Assembly: GCF_022758145.1 (NCBI RefSeq)
Contig: NZ_JAJVDH010000003.1
Location: 806,001 to 870,000 of the forward strand
DNA from: Pontibacter vulgaris
GTDB lineage: Bacteria; Bacteroidota; Bacteroidia; Cytophagales; Hymenobacteraceae
Length of the DNA: 64,000 nt
Reading direction: 5' to 3'
Part shown: piece after piece, positions 62,425 to 64,000 of the stretch
Numbering within the stretch: position 1 is the stretch's first letter
How the letters are laid out: every line of letters starts with the position of its first letter
Program-made: the position numbers and the translations under genes
Notes under the pieces: generated by a model
Seen by the model: only the letters and a program-made list of their open reading frames with translations
Database searches by the model: none
What the model was told of the DNA's origin: nothing

Positions 62425-64000
62425 TTATGGTACATTCTTTACAAAAACCACCTGCTGGTTATCGGCTTTAATGATGTTGTTATAAAACTCAAGCAGCTTT
62501 GTATAGGAGGCCGGGGTATAGCGCCCGGAGCCCATTTCTATGGTGCGAATGTATTTTACTTTCTGGCCATCTACTTTAACTGTAGCTTTATACTTGCCAA
62601 ACTCAGAGGTATAGCTCATTTCCTGTGGCTGATATTCGAGTGTGTAACCAGCAGGCAGTTCAAACTCTACCACATCCTCATCCACAAAAGCCATTTCGCG
62701 CACTACCTCGGTTTTGCGGTTTGCAATCGGGTGGGGCGTATAGGTCCATTTGTTCATCAGGTTCGGACTCAGAAACATGCGCTTTCCGCTGATGGTGGCA
62801 CATTTACGCACGCTCAGTTCCAGCTTTTCGGTTACCAGAGGCACACTTTTTTTCTCCTGTGTAAGTGTAAAATTGTTTATATCGAACAAAGGCACCTTCA
62901 CCTGCTGATACAGCCATTTGCGCTGCTCTTCCGGTTTCAGGTTATGTATAGCCTGATCGCGGCTTTCCTGCTGAAGACCGGTATAAACTGTTGTTACATT
63001 GGCAGTAGCATTACCGGCTTCGTCCAGCTTCACCAAAGCAGTTCTTTTCTGAACATTATCATTTGCGTTATAAGCAGGTGTTTTTACCAGTTTGCCTCCC
63101 TCCGGGGTAATCAGCAAGGCATGGCGGCTTCCGGTAAAACTACCAGCATAACCGGCGGCGGCATTCTGGCTCGTACACTCCAGCCAAATGGTATCTTTAG
63201 CAGTAGGCACGCTCAATATTACATGGTTAAACTGACTGCTCGGAAAATCAATGGCAATATCGGTTACATCATCGCCGGCCCTGATCAAAGCCTGGTAAGA
63301 ATTCACACCTACCGCCTTCAGCATTGCCTGAGTATAGTTGGTAAGCGCTTTGCAATCGCCGTAGCCTTTGCTGTCTACAAAAGATGCCTCGAAGGGCTGC
63401 CAGCCACCAATACCTAACTGAATGGAAACATAGCGCGTGTTTGCCTGCAGGAAATCATATATTTTGCTGATCTTCTCTTCCGGGGTTTTAGCGTTAGCTA
63501 CCATGGCCTGCAGTTTCTGTTTGGTCGCTTCCGGTAGCACATCGCGGCCGCTGTTGAGTTTGTTTATCCACTGCCCGTAGCTTTTCCAGCTTTCCATATT
63601 TCCCTGGTACCCTTCCACCTCAAACGTAACCGGCGCTGTACGAACTTCCGGCACCAACTCGGCAAACGATGGCCCATACGGTTCCATATCTATCGGGGCC
63701 AGTTTTTCTACCTGCCAGGTATATACTTCATGCGTTGGAGTTACTGCTTTGGTCGCTTTAACAGGCAAGTTTGTTTCGCGGTAACGCAAAGGCATTCCAA
63801 TCGGCATAAGCACCTGGAAATAAGCTTTTTCCACAGCCAGCTTGTCTTCATCCAAAGGGCGCCATAAAGGGTAAAGCATCATGTTGCGGGAAGTGGTCTG
63901 GTACTCAAACTCTACCGTGTAAGGATAAATAGAGTAGGTCATGTTCGCTATTTTTACCCGGTTATCTTCAAACAATGAGATGTTGGATACAGCACTTACA
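62425..64000 (-). CDS. DUF3857 / transglutaminase-like protein, N-terminus cut by window edge
   Basis: At least 524 codons are open to the window end; TTG 63975 is not a real start, because the frame continues upstream as VSAVSNIS. The DUF3857 domain (first about 140 visible residues) is followed by a transglutaminase-like core: Cys in GYGDCKALTNYTQAML, His in FNHVILSVP and Asp/Trp further on (IWLECTSQ). The C-terminal part is beta-rich. Family members are periplasmic; catalysis as a peptidase or transglutaminase is likely but untested. Confidence 0.88.
   Translation of the reverse strand, partial: VSAVSNISLFEDNRVKIANMTYSIYPYTVEFEYQTTSRNMMLYPLWRPLDEDKLAVEKAYFQVLMPIGMPLRYRETNLPVKATKAVTPTHEVYTWQVEKLAPIDMEPYGPSFAELVPEVRTAPVTFEVEGYQGNMESWKSYGQWINKLNSGRDVLPEATKQKLQAMVANAKTPEEKISKIYDFLQANTRYVSIQLGIGGWQPFEASFVDSKGYGDCKALTNYTQAMLKAVGVNSYQALIRAGDDVTDIAIDFPSSQFNHVILSVPTAKDTIWLECTSQNAAAGYAGSFTGSRHALLITPEGGKLVKTPAYNANDNVQKRTALVKLDEAGNATANVTTVYTGLQQESRDQAIHNLKPEEQRKWLYQQVKVPLFDINNFTLTQEKKSVPLVTEKLELSVRKCATISGKRMFLSPNLMNKWTYTPHPIANRKTEVVREMAFVDEDVVEFELPAGYTLEYQPQEMSYTSEFGKYKATVKVDGQKVKYIRTIEMGSGRYTPASYTKLLEFYNNIIKADNQQVVFVKNVP

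Overview
The window reads as a chromosomal segment of an aerobic Bacteroidota bacterium, most likely a member of the Cytophagales/Hymenobacteraceae (Pontibacter-like; this genus-level guess is inference). The signs are: three tandem Oar-like TonB-dependent receptors with a carboxypeptidase-regulatory N-domain, type IX secretion sorting domains on two surface proteins, an S46 dipeptidyl-peptidase, DUF3857/transglutaminase, SigZ and DUF1684 proteins, an hpt-adk-obg cluster, weak Shine-Dalgarno sequences, and promoters of the Bacteroidota form TTG-N18/19-TAnnTTTG. I see no insertion sequence, prophage, integrase or CRISPR array.

Layout. 1-2.7 kb: end of a small membrane protein, an IscA/ErpA-type Fe-S carrier, a repeat-filled gap, a ChaN-like lipoprotein-type protein and a YdcZ-like membrane protein. 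2.7-13 kb: a mostly minus-strand housekeeping block (NatAB-like ABC exporter, grpE-dnaJ, hpt-adk-obg, K+-dependent membrane pyrophosphatase, M42 aminopeptidase). 13-23.4 kb: a TPR protein and a surface-polysaccharide block with three glycosyltransferases, a divergent AT-rich polysialyltransferase-like gene, UDP-xylose synthase, UDP-glucose dehydrogenase and asparagine synthase. 23.5-25.8 kb: an Asp-nucleophile alpha/beta hydrolase and an NlpC/P60 lipoprotein. 26-36.2 kb: three tandem TonB-dependent receptors. 36.3 kb: tRNA-Ala(GGC). 36.6-40.3 kb: two T9SS substrates around a very AT-rich gap. 40.5-48.9 kb: DUF2267 protein, cysE-cysM, an MFS transporter, a HEAT-cyclophilin lipoprotein, a thioredoxin-like protein and a DUF1684 lipoprotein. 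49-55 kb: small accessory genes (TonB-C-like, SnoaL, YD-like lipoprotein, GNAT, methyltransferase), a beta-helix lipoprotein and yidD. 55-64 kb: a DPP7-type S46 peptidase, a second repeat-filled gap, an outer-membrane pair (PorV-like barrel and HHH protein), SigZ next to an ArsI/CadI-like enzyme, and a DUF3857 transglutaminase cut by the window edge.

Functional links. ugd and the UXS gene make UDP-glucuronate and then UDP-xylose, which the adjacent glycosyltransferases could use. cysE and cysM form the two-step cysteine pathway. grpE and dnaJ are the DnaK co-chaperones. The TonB receptors, secreted peptidase and T9SS proteins fit a protein/polymer-degrading surface lifestyle.

The most striking non-genic signal is the octamer TTATACTT / AAGTATAA. 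I counted roughly 100 exact copies by eye, in genes and gaps and on both strands, where base composition predicts only about 4. Copies also sit inside several terminator hairpins, as uptake sequences do in Haemophilus and Neisseria. A second signal is a dispersed non-coding repeat of about 150 bp present in both repeat-filled gaps (757-906 and 57842-57998), with REP-like hairpins beside it.
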